Assembly: GCA_030691265.1 (NCBI GenBank) | Contig: JAUYET010000046.1 | Coordinates: 1-33,304 of the forward strand | From: Pseudomonadota bacterium | Lineage (GTDB): Bacteria; Pseudomonadota; Gammaproteobacteria; Burkholderiales; Thiobacillaceae | Direction of reading: 5' to 3' | Length of the DNA stretch: 33,304 bases | The notes under the pieces: generated by a model | Told to the model about the DNA's origin: nothing | Databases searched by the model: none | What the model saw: only the letters and a program-made list of their open reading frames with translations | Translations under genes and position numbers: made by a program | In this document: one piece after another, positions 1-7,405 of the stretch | How positions within the stretch are numbered: the first letter of the stretch is position 1 | Layout: each line of letters begins with the position of its first letter

Positions 1-20
1 CAACGTTTTGCGCGTGGAAT

Positions 21-50
21 GTTGGGCACGCTTCGCTTTGCCCAACCTAC
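21..50. repeat. R3 palindromic repeat, first copy
   Basis: Hairpin with arms GTTGGGC and GCCCAAC around ACGCTTCGCTTT, followed by CTAC. The same unit recurs at 1182-1207, 21222-21251 (inverted), 21265-21294 and 32898-32923, always between genes. Bases 51-178 hold no other gene that I can support. Confidence 0.85.
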
Positions 51-178
51 GGGGTAGCTCAAGTCACGGTGAATATTGGGCTTCCTGGCGTCAGCCAAAC
101 CTACGCGCTGGATCGCCGCATTTGTATGGATACCCCACATAAACTATGCCCTCGATTGAACCCACAACGGAGAAAAAC

Positions 179-493
179 ATGAATACCTTGTCTAACGAAG
201 TCACCAAAGAACAATTGATCGCCGATTTCAAAGTGGTGGTGGCGGATGCGGAAGCGCTGCTGGCCGCGACCGCCAGCCAGGGCGGTGAGAAGTTGGCCGA
301 GGTGCGCGCCAAGGCGGAAGAGTCACTTAAGGTGGTGAAAGCCAGGATGCTTGAGGCACAGGAGGCTTTGGTGGCAAAAACCAAAGCGGCAGCCAAGGCG
401 ACCGATGTTTATGTCCATGAAAACCCGTGGAATGCCGTCGGCGTCGCCGCCGGTATCGGTCTGGTTCTTGGTTTTCTCATCGGCCGCCGCTAG
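179..493 (+). CDS. yqjD: DUF883 family (ElaB/YqjD-like) membrane-anchored protein
   Basis: A 104-residue protein: a long charged, alanine-rich amphipathic helix (residues ~8-75), then a glycine-rich C-terminal membrane segment ending FLIGRR. This is the layout of the ElaB/YqjD/YgaM family, whose E. coli members are inner-membrane proteins made in stationary phase that bind ribosomes. I chose ATG 179 rather than the in-frame ATG at 146 because GGAG lies 6 bases upstream of 179. The gene leads a compact set with the YqjE-like gene (10-base gap) and the YqjK-like gene. The family is clear; a ribosome-binding role here is inferred from E. coli. Confidence 0.88.
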   Translation: MNTLSNEVTKEQLIADFKVVVADAEALLAATASQGGEKLAEVRAKAEESLKVVKARMLEAQEALVAKTKAAAKATDVYVHENPWNAVGVAAGIGLVLGFLIGRR

Positions 494-503
494 GCGTTTC
501 GTC

Positions 504-896
504 ATGTCCGAGAAAACGCCCGGCGCAAGCAAGGGGCTACTGGAGTCGCTGAGCACGTTAGCAGCAACGCTGGTTGCCATCGCACATACGCGCCTCGATC
601 TGCTGTCCGCGGACCTGGAGGAGGAGCGGGAGCATTTCATCTCGCTGCTGGTGTTGGCGTTGGCCGCGCTGTTTTGCCTGGGGGTCGGCGTGCTGCTGGC
701 AACGCTACTGCTGGTGGTGGCGTTCTGGGATACGTACCGTCTTCTGGTGTTGGGGATGCTTGCCGGGCTGTTTCTGGCGGCCGGCATCGCCGTATGGAGA
801 TTCGCTCTGTACAAAGCGAGAACGAAGCCGAGAGTCTTTGCAGCGAGCATGTCGGAATTGTTGAAAGACCGGCAGCAACTCGTTTCCCGTTCATGA
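504..896 (+). CDS. yqjE: YqjE-like phage-holin-family membrane protein
   Basis: A 130-residue protein: an N-terminal amphipathic part with an acidic DLEEERE stretch (~residues 33-40), two adjacent hydrophobic segments (about 47-70 and 74-98) and a basic tail. This fits the holin-like superfamily III / YqjE family, of unknown biochemical function. It starts 10 bases after the DUF883 stop, and its TGA overlaps the ATG of the next gene (ATGA), so the three genes are probably co-transcribed and translationally coupled. An in-frame extension back to 351 would run inside the DUF883 gene and was not used. Confidence 0.85.
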   Translation: MSEKTPGASKGLLESLSTLAATLVAIAHTRLDLLSADLEEEREHFISLLVLALAALFCLGVGVLLATLLLVVAFWDTYRLLVLGMLAGLFLAAGIAVWRFALYKARTKPRVFAASMSELLKDRQQLVSRS

Positions 897-1171
897 ACGA
901 AAAACTAGCCCGCCTGGCTGAACAACGTGAACGCCTGGTTGCGCTGGCGGCAACGCAACGGACAGCATTGGCGCAAAACATCGAGCTATGGCGCATTCCG
1001 TTGGCGCGGGTCGATCAGGGACTGGCCGCATTGCGTGTAATCAAGCGCAATCCCGCCTTGATAGTCGGCGGCGTCGTCTTGCTCGTGGTGCTGCGACCTC
1101 TGCGGATCACGAAATGGGTGCAGCGCGGTTGGGTGGCGTGGCAGATGGTGCGTGGACTGCGCCGCCGGTAA
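893..1171 (+). CDS. yqjK: YqjK-like protein
   Basis: A 92-residue basic protein that starts in the ATGA overlap with the yqjE-like stop. It opens with a charged helix (MNEKLARLAEQRERL) and has one hydrophobic segment (about residues 54-67, LIVGGVVLLVVL) followed by an arginine-rich end. Size, order and the N-terminal charged repeat match YqjK, the third member of the yqjDEK set. The molecular role is unknown. I consider this the last gene of the cluster because palindromic repeats follow directly. Confidence 0.75.
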   Translation: MNEKLARLAEQRERLVALAATQRTALAQNIELWRIPLARVDQGLAALRVIKRNPALIVGGVVLLVVLRPLRITKWVQRGWVAWQMVRGLRRR

Positions 1172-1181
1172 CAGCCGGTTC

Positions 1182-1207
1182 GTTGGGCACGCTTCGCTTT
1201 GCCCAAC
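1182..1207. repeat. R3 palindromic repeat
   Basis: Same 7-bp-arm hairpin as at 21-50, placed 10 bases after the yqjK-like stop. It may act as an mRNA end structure; there is no T-tract. Confidence 0.8.
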
Positions 1208-1239
1208 CAACGTCACTACCGGTAGTGGGTGTGTTAATT

Positions 1240-1378
1240 CTAGAAACCTCAGTTGAGGTGCTCGTAGGTGCGAATTTATTCGCACAATCAACGACTTCGG
1301 TGCGAATGAATTCGCACCTACAGAAACCTCGCAACACATTGAGTCGTAATGAATTTATCCGTCAACTGAGGTTTCTAG
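1240..1378. repeat. R2 MITE-like element with 17-bp terminal inverted repeats
   Basis: The ends are CTAGAAACCTCAGTTGA (1240-1256) and its exact reverse complement (1362-1378). Inside is a near-palindromic core at 1264-1321 that begins GTAGGTGCGAATTTATTCGC and ends CACCTAC. The core recurs at 15774-15820, 21159-21216, 31336-31387, 32672-32729 and 33003-33060, several copies still carrying part of the AACTGAGGTTTC flank. It has no coding capacity. It sits between the convergent yqjDEK and rarA transcripts. Confidence 0.8.
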
Positions 1379-1421
1379 GTTAATCCGATAAGCACGGTTG
1401 AGACCTTTTGAACTGCCAGGT

Positions 1422-2804
1422 CTATTTGCTGCGCTTGCCTGCCGCGGCATCGAGCGTTTTGAGATAGGCCAGTCGTTCCCCGATTTTTCCTTCCAGGCCG
1501 CGTGGCGTCGGCTGGTAGAAGCGGGGAGGGTGGGGCAACTCGTCGGGAAAGTAGTGTTCTCCCGCGGCGTAGGCTTCCGGTTCGTCATGGGCATAACGGT
1601 AGGCGTGACCATAGCCGAGTTCTTTCATCAGCTTGGTGGGCGCGTTACGCAGATGCACCGGCACCGGACGGGAGCCGTCTTGCGAGATGAAAGCCTGTGC
1701 GGCCTTCCATGCGCTGTAGACCGCGTTGCTCTTGGGCGCGGCAGCCAGGTAGAGCACGGCTTGAGCCAGCGCCAGTTCGCCTTCCGGACTGCCCAGGCGC
1801 TCGAAGGTGGCGACCGCGTCCAACGCCGTGCTTAAAGCGCGCGGATCGGCCAGACCGATGTCTTCCACTGCCATGCGGATGAGGCGGCGGCCGAGATAAA
1901 GCGGGTCGGCGCCGCCGTCGAGCATGCGGCTGAGCCAGTACAGAGCGGCATCCGGGCTGGAGCCGCGGACGGATTTGTGCAAGGCGGAAATCTGGTCGTA
2001 GAAGGCGTCGCCGCCCTTGTCGAAACGGCGGCGGGACGGGGCCAGCGCTACACCGATGAAGGCGGCGTCGGCGATGAAGGCTGTGTCGGTATTATCCCGA
2101 CCTGCCGCGCGGGCTGCGGTTATCAGTTGGTCGAGCAGGTTGAGCAGGCGGCGACCGTCGCCGTCGGCGTAGCCGATCAGGAGCTGGCGGGCATCGTCGG
2201 TCAGGCTGATGTCGGTTTTTCCATCACCGAGTTCTGCTTCGTTCAGCGCGCGCTCCAGCAGCGCGGCGAGACCGTCTTCGTCCAGCGGCTTGAGGACATA
2301 AACCTGGGCGCGGGAGAGGAGGGCGCCGACCACTTCGAAGGAGGGATTTTCGGTGGTGGCGCCGATGAAGGTGATCAGGCCGGATTCCACGTGCGGCAGG
2401 AAGGCGTCCTGCTGCGCTTTGTTGAAACGATGTACTTCATCCACGAACAGGATGGTCTGGCGTCCGGCGCTACGGTTGACGCGGGCGCGTTCGATCGATT
2501 CGCGGATTTCTTTGACGCCGGCCAAAACAGCGGAAATCTGGATGAAATCGGCATCGAAATGGCTGGCCATCAGGCGCGCCAGCGTGGTTTTGCCGACGCC
2601 GGGCGGTCCCCACAGAATCATGGAGTGAGGCTTGCCGGATTCGAAGGTCAGCCGCAGCGGCCGGCCTGGGCCGAGCAAATGAGTCTGGCCGATGACCTGA
2701 TCGATATTGCTGGGCCGCAGTCGTTCGGCCAGGGGGGCGTTCAACTCGTGCTTGATATCCCCGGCAGTCTGCGGCGGAGAAGCAAACAGATCAGCGGTCG
2801 CCAA
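1422..2804 (-). CDS. rarA: Replication-associated recombination protein A (RarA/MgsA AAA+ ATPase)
   Basis: About 460 residues, against 447 for E. coli RarA. After a short variable N-terminus come LAERLRP, the Walker [10 protein letters not shown], the Walker [10 protein letters not shown] and sensor-1 GATTENPS, then the C-terminal tetramerisation region. RarA is a clamp-loader-like ATPase acting at stalled replication forks with RecA and SSB. No ATG lies before the ATPase core, so the start must be alternative: I chose TTG at 2802-2804, which overlaps the lolA end by 14 bases. GTG at 2814-2816 is another option. It is the last gene of ftsK-lolA-rarA. Confidence 0.93.
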   Translation of the reverse strand: MATADLFASPPQTAGDIKHELNAPLAERLRPSNIDQVIGQTHLLGPGRPLRLTFESGKPHSMILWGPPGVGKTTLARLMASHFDADFIQISAVLAGVKEIRESIERARVNRSAGRQTILFVDEVHRFNKAQQDAFLPHVESGLITFIGATTENPSFEVVGALLSRAQVYVLKPLDEDGLAALLERALNEAELGDGKTDISLTDDARQLLIGYADGDGRRLLNLLDQLITAARAAGRDNTDTAFIADAAFIGVALAPSRRRFDKGGDAFYDQISALHKSVRGSSPDAALYWLSRMLDGGADPLYLGRRLIRMAVEDIGLADPRALSTALDAVATFERLGSPEGELALAQAVLYLAAAPKSNAVYSAWKAAQAFISQDGSRPVPVHLRNAPTKLMKELGYGHAYRYAHDEPEAYAAGEHYFPDELPHPPRFYQPTPRGLEGKIGERLAYLKTLDAAAGKRSK

Positions 2805-3408
2805 TGACGTCAGCACCCTTGGGGGGGGCAAAACGAAACAGGCTGGCGCCCATGGACGGGTTGCGTTGCAGGTTGGAGAAACGCAGCAGTGTGGTTTGAC
2901 CAAAGTTGTCCTTCAGTTCCATGACCTGCAAGTCGTCGCCCTTGAAGCCCATGCGCACTTTCTCGAAGCTGCCTTCTTTGCTTTTGGGCGTCGCTTCCAG
3001 CCATTCGATCCCGTCCTTGATGCCGGCGTCCTTCAGGCTGAACAGTTTTTCGATGTCGTTATCGCCCGCCAGCAGCGCGGCGGGACTGTCGCCCAGCGCA
3101 CGGTCCAGCTTGCGCACGGTGACCTGATCGAGATCTTCATCGTGTATCCAGAGTTTCTTGCCATCGCCGACGATGATCTGGGCGTAGGGTTTCTGATAGA
3201 TCCAGCGGAATTTTCCCGGACGGGAGAAATACAGATTGCCGCTGGCTTCTTGCGTCTTGCGTCCGGCGCGGTCGGTGACGGTTTGAGTGAAGTTGGCTTT
3301 GAGGCCCTTGGTGCTATCGATAAAGGCTTCCAGACGCGCTTTGGCATCGGCCAAAACAGGTGTGGCAGCAGTAAGAATAACTAGGGAAATCAGTGCATTA
3401 CGAATCAT
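2791..3408 (-). CDS. lolA: Outer-membrane lipoprotein carrier protein LolA
   Basis: A 205-residue protein with a signal peptide ([20 protein letters not shown], cut near residue 20), then the LolA fold: the FTQTV strand, [13 protein letters not shown], and the [13 protein letters not shown] region. LolA takes lipoproteins from the LolCDE complex at the inner membrane and carries them across the periplasm to LolB. The start overlaps the ftsK end by 11 bases and the stop overlaps the rarA start, so ftsK-lolA-rarA looks translationally coupled, a common order in proteobacteria. Confidence 0.95.
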   Translation of the reverse strand: MIRNALISLVILTAATPVLADAKARLEAFIDSTKGLKANFTQTVTDRAGRKTQEASGNLYFSRPGKFRWIYQKPYAQIIVGDGKKLWIHDEDLDQVTVRKLDRALGDSPAALLAGDNDIEKLFSLKDAGIKDGIEWLEATPKSKEGSFEKVRMGFKGDDLQVMELKDNFGQTTLLRFSNLQRNPSMGASLFRFAPPKGADVIGDR

Positions 3409-5698
3409 GTTTGGGGGCGATCACTTCACGGTTGCCATTGGTTTGCATGGAAGAAACGAGGCCTGCGTTTTCCATCGCCTCGATGAGTCTGGCAGCCCGG
3501 TTATAGCCGATGCGCAATTGCCGCTGCACCGATGAGATCGAGGCGCGACGGCTCTTGAGCACATAAGCGACCGCATCGTCATACAGCGGGTCGGCTTCCG
3601 CACTCTTGTCGTCGTTGCTTTCATCGGCATCCTCATCCGGGCTTTCCAGAATGCTTTCGTCATATTGCGGCGGCCCAAGTTCCTTCAGCCATGCAGTAAC
3701 GCGGTGAACTTCGTCGTCGGAAACAAACGCGCCGTGCAAGCGGGTTGGCACGCCGTGGCCAGGCGGCAGGTAGAGCATGTCGCCCTGGCCGAGCAGCGAT
3801 TCGGCGCCTTGCTGGTCGAGAATGGTGCGGGAGTCGATGCGGCTGGTGACCTGGAAGGAAACGCGGGTCGGAATGTTGGCCTTGATCAGGCCGGTAATGA
3901 CGTCCACCGAAGGCCGTTGCGTCGCCAGCACCAGATGAATGCCGGATGCGCGCGCCTTCTGGGCCAGCCGGGCGATGAGTTCTTCCACCTTCTTGCCGGC
4001 CACCATCATCAGGTCGGCGAGTTCGTCGATCAGGACGACGATGAAGGGCAGGGTGGCCAGGCGTTCCGGGCTTTCCGGCGTAATCGAGAACGGATTGCTC
4101 AAGGGCTGGCCGGCCTTTTCCGCGTCGCGCAGCTTCTGGTTGAAACCGGCAATGTTGCGCACGCCCAGTTTCGACATCAGTCGATAGCGCTTGTCCATTT
4201 CACCGACGCACCAGTTCAACGCGGAAGCCGCCAGCTTCATGTCGGTGACGACGGGGGCGAGCAAATGCGGAATGCCTTCGTAGGTGGAAAGCTCCAGCAT
4301 TTTCGGGTCGATCATGATCAGGCGCACATCCTGCGGCGTCGATTTGTAGATCAGCGACAGAATCATCGCGTTGATGGCGACGGACTTGCCCGAACCGGTC
4401 GAACCGGCGACCAGCACATGCGGCATCTTGCCCAGGTCCGCGACGATGGGATTGCCGCTGATTTCCTTGCCCATCGCCAGGGTGAGCGGCGAAGCGTTGT
4501 CGTTGTAGACCTTGGCCGACAGGATTTCCGATAAGCGGACGATTTGTCGTTGGGAATTGGGCAGCTCCAGCCCCATGCAATTCTTGCCCGGAATGGTTTC
4601 CACGACGCGGATGCTGACCAGCGACAACGCGCGCGCCAGGTCTTTGGCCAGATTGGTGATCTGGCTGCCTTTGACGCCGGATGCCGGCTCCACTTCATAG
4701 CGGGTAATGACCGGCCCCGGATAGGCCGCCAGCACCTTCACTTCGACGCCAAACTCGCGCAATTTGCGTTCGATCAGCCGGGAAGTCGCCTCCAGACTGG
4801 CTTGATCGATCTGCGTTGCGGCCTGCGTTGCTTCATCCAGCAAACGCAGGGGCGGGCGCTGTGTGTCGGGTGAGTCTGGAAATAATGAAACCTGGCGTTC
4901 TTCCTGCACACGCTCGGATTTTTCAATCACCAGCACCGGCGCTTCTATGCGTACTGGCGGGTCCTTGCGTATCCGCTTGCGTTCCTGGCGCACGATTTCT
5001 TCGCGCTCGGTCGTCGCCTCCACGCCGACTTTACGATCGCGCCGGGCCTGCCATTTACCCAACAAGAGCTTGAATAAGGTCTCCAGGCCGCTGCCAACTT
5101 TTTCGGCAAGTTCAACCCAGGACAAGCCGGTAAACAAGCTAAAGCCAGCCCCCCAAGCCAGCAGCAGCAACACCGTGCCGCCATCAAAACCGAAGATGCC
5201 TTGCACCAGCCGCGCAAGGCTATCGCCCAGCGCGCCGCCGGTGGTGAGCGGCAATTGCATGGGCAGGCTATGAAAGCGCATCGATTCCAGCGTGCTGCTG
5301 CTCAGGAGCACCAGCATGAAACCGCCCAGGGTGATGCCGAGCCCGTGGCGATGTTCCGACTCGCGATGTTCCGATTCGCCGATCCGGTGATAGCCCCACC
5401 AAACCAGAAACAGCGATAGCGCGACCCATAACCATGCGGAAGCACCAAACAGATACAGCAGAAGATCCGAAAACCATGCGCCAAAAGGACCACCGGCATT
5501 GAGCACGGATTGATCCCCGCCGATGCGTGACCAGCCTGGGTCTGCGACGTGATAAGTCAGCAGAATCATGCCCAGATACAAAGCCACCCCCACAGCAGCC
5601 AGCCACCAGACTTCGCGCAGCAAAGCGGTGACGCGTGGGGCGAGAGGTTTGCGAACAGGTTTGGAGACGGCGCAGCGTCGTGAGGACTTACCAAGCAT
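3398..5698 (-). CDS. ftsK: DNA translocase FtsK
   Basis: A 766-residue protein from ATG 5698. Hydrophobic segments at about residues 30-50, 75-100, 120-136 and 172-190 anchor the N-terminus. A charged linker (~220-290) follows, then the RecA-like motor with Walker A GSTGSGKS (~432) and Walker [13 protein letters not shown], and a C-terminal winged-helix gamma domain ([17 protein letters not shown]) that reads KOPS. FtsK pumps chromosomal DNA at the septum and activates XerCD at dif. The linker is short compared with E. coli (1329 aa), usual outside Enterobacteria. An in-frame GTG at 5744-5746 would add 16 residues; neither start has a good ribosome site. A TATAGT hexamer (complement of 5706-5711) just upstream of the ATG hints at a very short leader. 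Confidence 0.95.
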   Translation of the reverse strand: MLGKSSRRCAVSKPVRKPLAPRVTALLREVWWLAAVGVALYLGMILLTYHVADPGWSRIGGDQSVLNAGGPFGAWFSDLLLYLFGASAWLWVALSLFLVWWGYHRIGESEHRESEHRHGLGITLGGFMLVLLSSSTLESMRFHSLPMQLPLTTGGALGDSLARLVQGIFGFDGGTVLLLLAWGAGFSLFTGLSWVELAEKVGSGLETLFKLLLGKWQARRDRKVGVEATTEREEIVRQERKRIRKDPPVRIEAPVLVIEKSERVQEERQVSLFPDSPDTQRPPLRLLDEATQAATQIDQASLEATSRLIERKLREFGVEVKVLAAYPGPVITRYEVEPASGVKGSQITNLAKDLARALSLVSIRVVETIPGKNCMGLELPNSQRQIVRLSEILSAKVYNDNASPLTLAMGKEISGNPIVADLGKMPHVLVAGSTGSGKSVAINAMILSLIYKSTPQDVRLIMIDPKMLELSTYEGIPHLLAPVVTDMKLAASALNWCVGEMDKRYRLMSKLGVRNIAGFNQKLRDAEKAGQPLSNPFSITPESPERLATLPFIVVLIDELADLMMVAGKKVEELIARLAQKARASGIHLVLATQRPSVDVITGLIKANIPTRVSFQVTSRIDSRTILDQQGAESLLGQGDMLYLPPGHGVPTRLHGAFVSDDEVHRVTAWLKELGPPQYDESILESPDEDADESNDDKSAEADPLYDDAVAYVLKSRRASISSVQRQLRIGYNRAARLIEAMENAGLVSSMQTNGNREVIAPKHDS

Positions 5699-5956
5699 GG
5701 CGCGCACTATAAAGGATGACTCGCTTTCTCTGTAACTAGGCGTCACAAAAGTACTGAATGCATATTATGTAAAATCAAGCGGCAGCCAAAACAAAAAACC
5801 CGGTTTCAATGCTTTGGGCACTTTTCCCCTCGTTTCGCACATTTTTCGCCCTTCCCAAAACTCGCGCGTTCCGGCCGGTAAAACGGCCAGAAACAATCAA
5901 TTGCATCAACGAAACTTTTTCGATTCACAAAAGCCATCGGACTTGGGAGAGCTGAG

Positions 5957-6196
5957 ATGCGGAAACGGGGCGGGATATATCTGGCGAATCTGCGCGCCCG
6001 TCTGGCTGACCTGTCCTATCTGCAAACACGCAATCGTGAGATCGAGTCGAAGCTGTCCGGGGTGGCGTTCGCATTGACGCCGGATGAATCGCACCTGGTG
6101 CGGGTGGCCTTGCAGTTGCTGGTGCGGGAGTTGCCGGTGCGGTTGGGTCGGCGTGATGCCGGCGTGCGGCCGGAGAGGCTGTTGCGGCTTGCTTAA
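5957..6196 (+). CDS. Small hypothetical protein
   Basis: A 79-residue, arginine-rich protein of no family that I recognise. ATG 5957 is preceded by GGGAGAGC, a usable ribosome site. The middle (QTRNREIESKLSGVAFALTPDESHLVRVALQLL) looks helical. Its stop overlaps the end of the convergent vapC-like gene by 4 bases. The upstream 258 bases to ftsK hold a small hairpin (GGCCG-GTAAAA-CGGCC near 5875-5890) but no other gene. It may encode a real small protein or be a chance frame; the ribosome site is the main support. Confidence 0.4.
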   Translation: MRKRGGIYLANLRARLADLSYLQTRNREIESKLSGVAFALTPDESHLVRVALQLLVRELPVRLGRRDAGVRPERLLRLA

Positions 6197-6597
6197 CGCT
6201 TGGGCCAGAGTTCCAGGCGTGGCAGCTTGAGGCGTTGAAAGTCACCGTCACAGTAGGCGAGCTTTAAGCCGAGTCCGTTGGAGTGACAGGCAATCAGCCC
6301 GTCCATTTCGCCAGGCCGGCAGCCTTGCCGTTCCCATTTGGCGAACAGCGGCGCGGCGTGAAGCGCGGCTTTCTTGTCGAACGGGAACACTTTGACTTGT
6401 TTCAGGAAGCGCTCGAGGAATTCCCGATTGCTTTTCTTGAAGGCGGGCGCGGCCATGAAGATGCCGCGTTCGAGTTCAAGCAGGGTGATTGCGGAGATGC
6501 CGAGTTCTTTCGGCGTGTGCTGGTGAACCTTTGCCATGATGGCGCGGTTCTCTGCCGTGTACTCGATACAGACGCTTGTATCCAGAAGGTAAATCAT
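6193..6597 (-). CDS. vapC: VapC-like PIN-domain toxin
   Basis: A 134-residue PIN-domain protein starting MIYLLDTSVCIEY. The acidic residues of a PIN active site are visible: Asp in LLDTS, Glu in LLELERG, Asp in GEMDGLIA and Asp in YCDGDF. VapC toxins are Mg-dependent endoribonucleases, often cutting initiator tRNA or rRNA. The ATG lies in an ATGA overlap with the stop of a 50-residue upstream gene (6594-6746), which identifies that gene as the probable antitoxin. A longer frame back to 6657 would run inside that gene and is not supported. Confidence 0.85.
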   Translation of the reverse strand: MIYLLDTSVCIEYTAENRAIMAKVHQHTPKELGISAITLLELERGIFMAAPAFKKSNREFLERFLKQVKVFPFDKKAALHAAPLFAKWERQGCRPGEMDGLIACHSNGLGLKLAYCDGDFQRLKLPRLELWPKR

Positions 6598-6746
6598 CCG
6601 CGCTTGGTGCGTTCCTTGGCGGCTTTGTAGCGTTTGGATGCGCGAACACAGGTCCATCCTTTGGCGATGGCTGTTTCAAGTTCCTGCAATTCCGATTCCG
6701 GCTTGGCTTTGCGCGCGGCGGTCTGTTTTTTGGCGGTGGCGTTCAT
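6594..6746 (-). CDS. Small VapB-like antitoxin
   Basis: A 50-residue basic and acidic protein (begins MNATAKKQTAARKAKPE, contains SELQELETAIAKGW, ends KERTKRG), easily missed for its length. GAGGAAAC lies just upstream of the ATG, a good ribosome site. Its TGA overlaps the vapC ATG, the standard antitoxin-toxin coupling. It is too short for a full DNA-binding domain plus toxin-binding tail, so it may be a minimal toxin-binding antitoxin. Assignment rests on position and overlap, not on a recognised family. Confidence 0.65.
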   Translation of the reverse strand: MNATAKKQTAARKAKPESELQELETAIAKGWTCVRASKRYKAAKERTKRG

Positions 6747-6789
6747 GGTCGTTTCCTCAAGACTTCATGCGCCGATGATAGCCCAAGAA

Positions 6790-6849
6790 TCAGCGCTTTT
6801 TGAAGCGGCCGGTCTTGCTGCGCGGCGGCAGGCGTTTGCGTTTGGTCAT
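6790..6849 (-). CDS. Possible 19-residue basic microprotein
   Basis: ATG 6849, with AAGGGA a few bases upstream, opens a frame MTKRKRLPPRSKTGRFKKR and then TGA. The LPPRsKtGRF pattern resembles short basic tails I associate with small phage and plasmid proteins. It lies 43 bases upstream of the antitoxin start on the same strand, so it could be a leader peptide of that operon. Length alone makes this weak. Confidence 0.3.
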   Translation of the reverse strand: MTKRKRLPPRSKTGRFKKR

Positions 6850-6960
6850 TTCATTCCCTTCAGCAAGATTCCGTCGATACTTTTCTCGCTTCAGGGTGTC
6901 GCCGTGCTGGGCGGGAACACAGGATAAATCAGCGCTTTCAAAAAAATTAACGATTAATTA

Positions 6961-6992
6961 TTGCGTTCTTAATTGATGATTCATTATCATCA
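6961..6992 (+). promoter_or_regulatory. H-NS gene promoter with a 19-bp inverted-repeat operator
   Basis: TTGCGT (6961-6966) and TATCAT (6985-6990) are 18 bases apart and make a plausible sigma-70 promoter. The -10 region lies in a perfect inverted repeat at 6974-6992 (TGATGAT-TCATT-ATCATCA). The AT-rich GAT/ATC layout resembles a Fur box but is not a clear match. Confidence 0.5.
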
Positions 6993-7036
6993 CGCCGCTC
7001 AACCATTTCGGGCATACACATTCTTGGAGAATATAC

Positions 7037-7348
7037 ATGTCTTCCTATCTGGAAATAATTTCACAAATCGAAGATCTCAAGCGCAAGGCTGAAGGTGTAC
7101 GTCAGCAGGAAATGGCAGGTGCGATTGCAGAAATCAAGCAATTGATGGCGCAATTTGGCATCTCTGCCGCAGATCTCGGTCTGACTGGTCGCATTGGCGC
7201 CGGGAAAAGCAAAGTCCGCAGTAGCGTTGCCGCCAAGTATCGCGACCCTGCAAGCGGCAATACCTGGACTGGCCGCGGTCGTCGCCCTCGTTGGGTGCTT
7301 GAACTAGAGGGCCAGGGAAAAACCCTCGATGATTGCCGTATCGCTTGA
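7037..7348 (+). CDS. H-NS family nucleoid-associated protein
   Basis: A 103-residue protein: an N-terminal coiled-coil oligomerisation helix (about residues 2-48), a linker, and the C-terminal DNA-binding motif region AAKYRDPASGNTWTGRGRRPRW, which carries the conserved YrDP...tWtGRGRrP core that inserts in AT-rich minor grooves. H-NS silences AT-rich and foreign DNA. GGAG 10 bases upstream supports ATG 7037. It is monocistronic, bounded by the promoter above and a bidirectional terminator at 7370-7398. Betaproteobacteria often have several paralogues, so this may not be the main H-NS. Confidence 0.92.
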   Translation: MSSYLEIISQIEDLKRKAEGVRQQEMAGAIAEIKQLMAQFGISAADLGLTGRIGAGKSKVRSSVAAKYRDPASGNTWTGRGRRPRWVLELEGQGKTLDDCRIA

Positions 7349-7369
7349 AATTCAGCGTCATGCATGAAT

Positions 7370-7398
7370 AAAAAACCCCGCGTTCGCGGGGTTTTTTA
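7370..7398. terminator. Bidirectional rho-independent terminator
   Basis: Stem CCCCGCG / CGCGGGG with loop TT, flanked by AAAAAA on the left and TTTTTT on the right, so it can end both the H-NS gene (plus) and the sdh-gltA-sucA transcript (minus). The sucA stop is 8 bases away. Confidence 0.92.
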
Positions 7399-7405
7399 TT
7401 CATGG

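Noticed and set aside
5699-5760. GTG start at 5744-5746 for ftsK
   Set aside because: It would add a polar 16-residue extension with no ribosome site; ATG 5698 gives a normal basic N-terminus. Not fully excluded.
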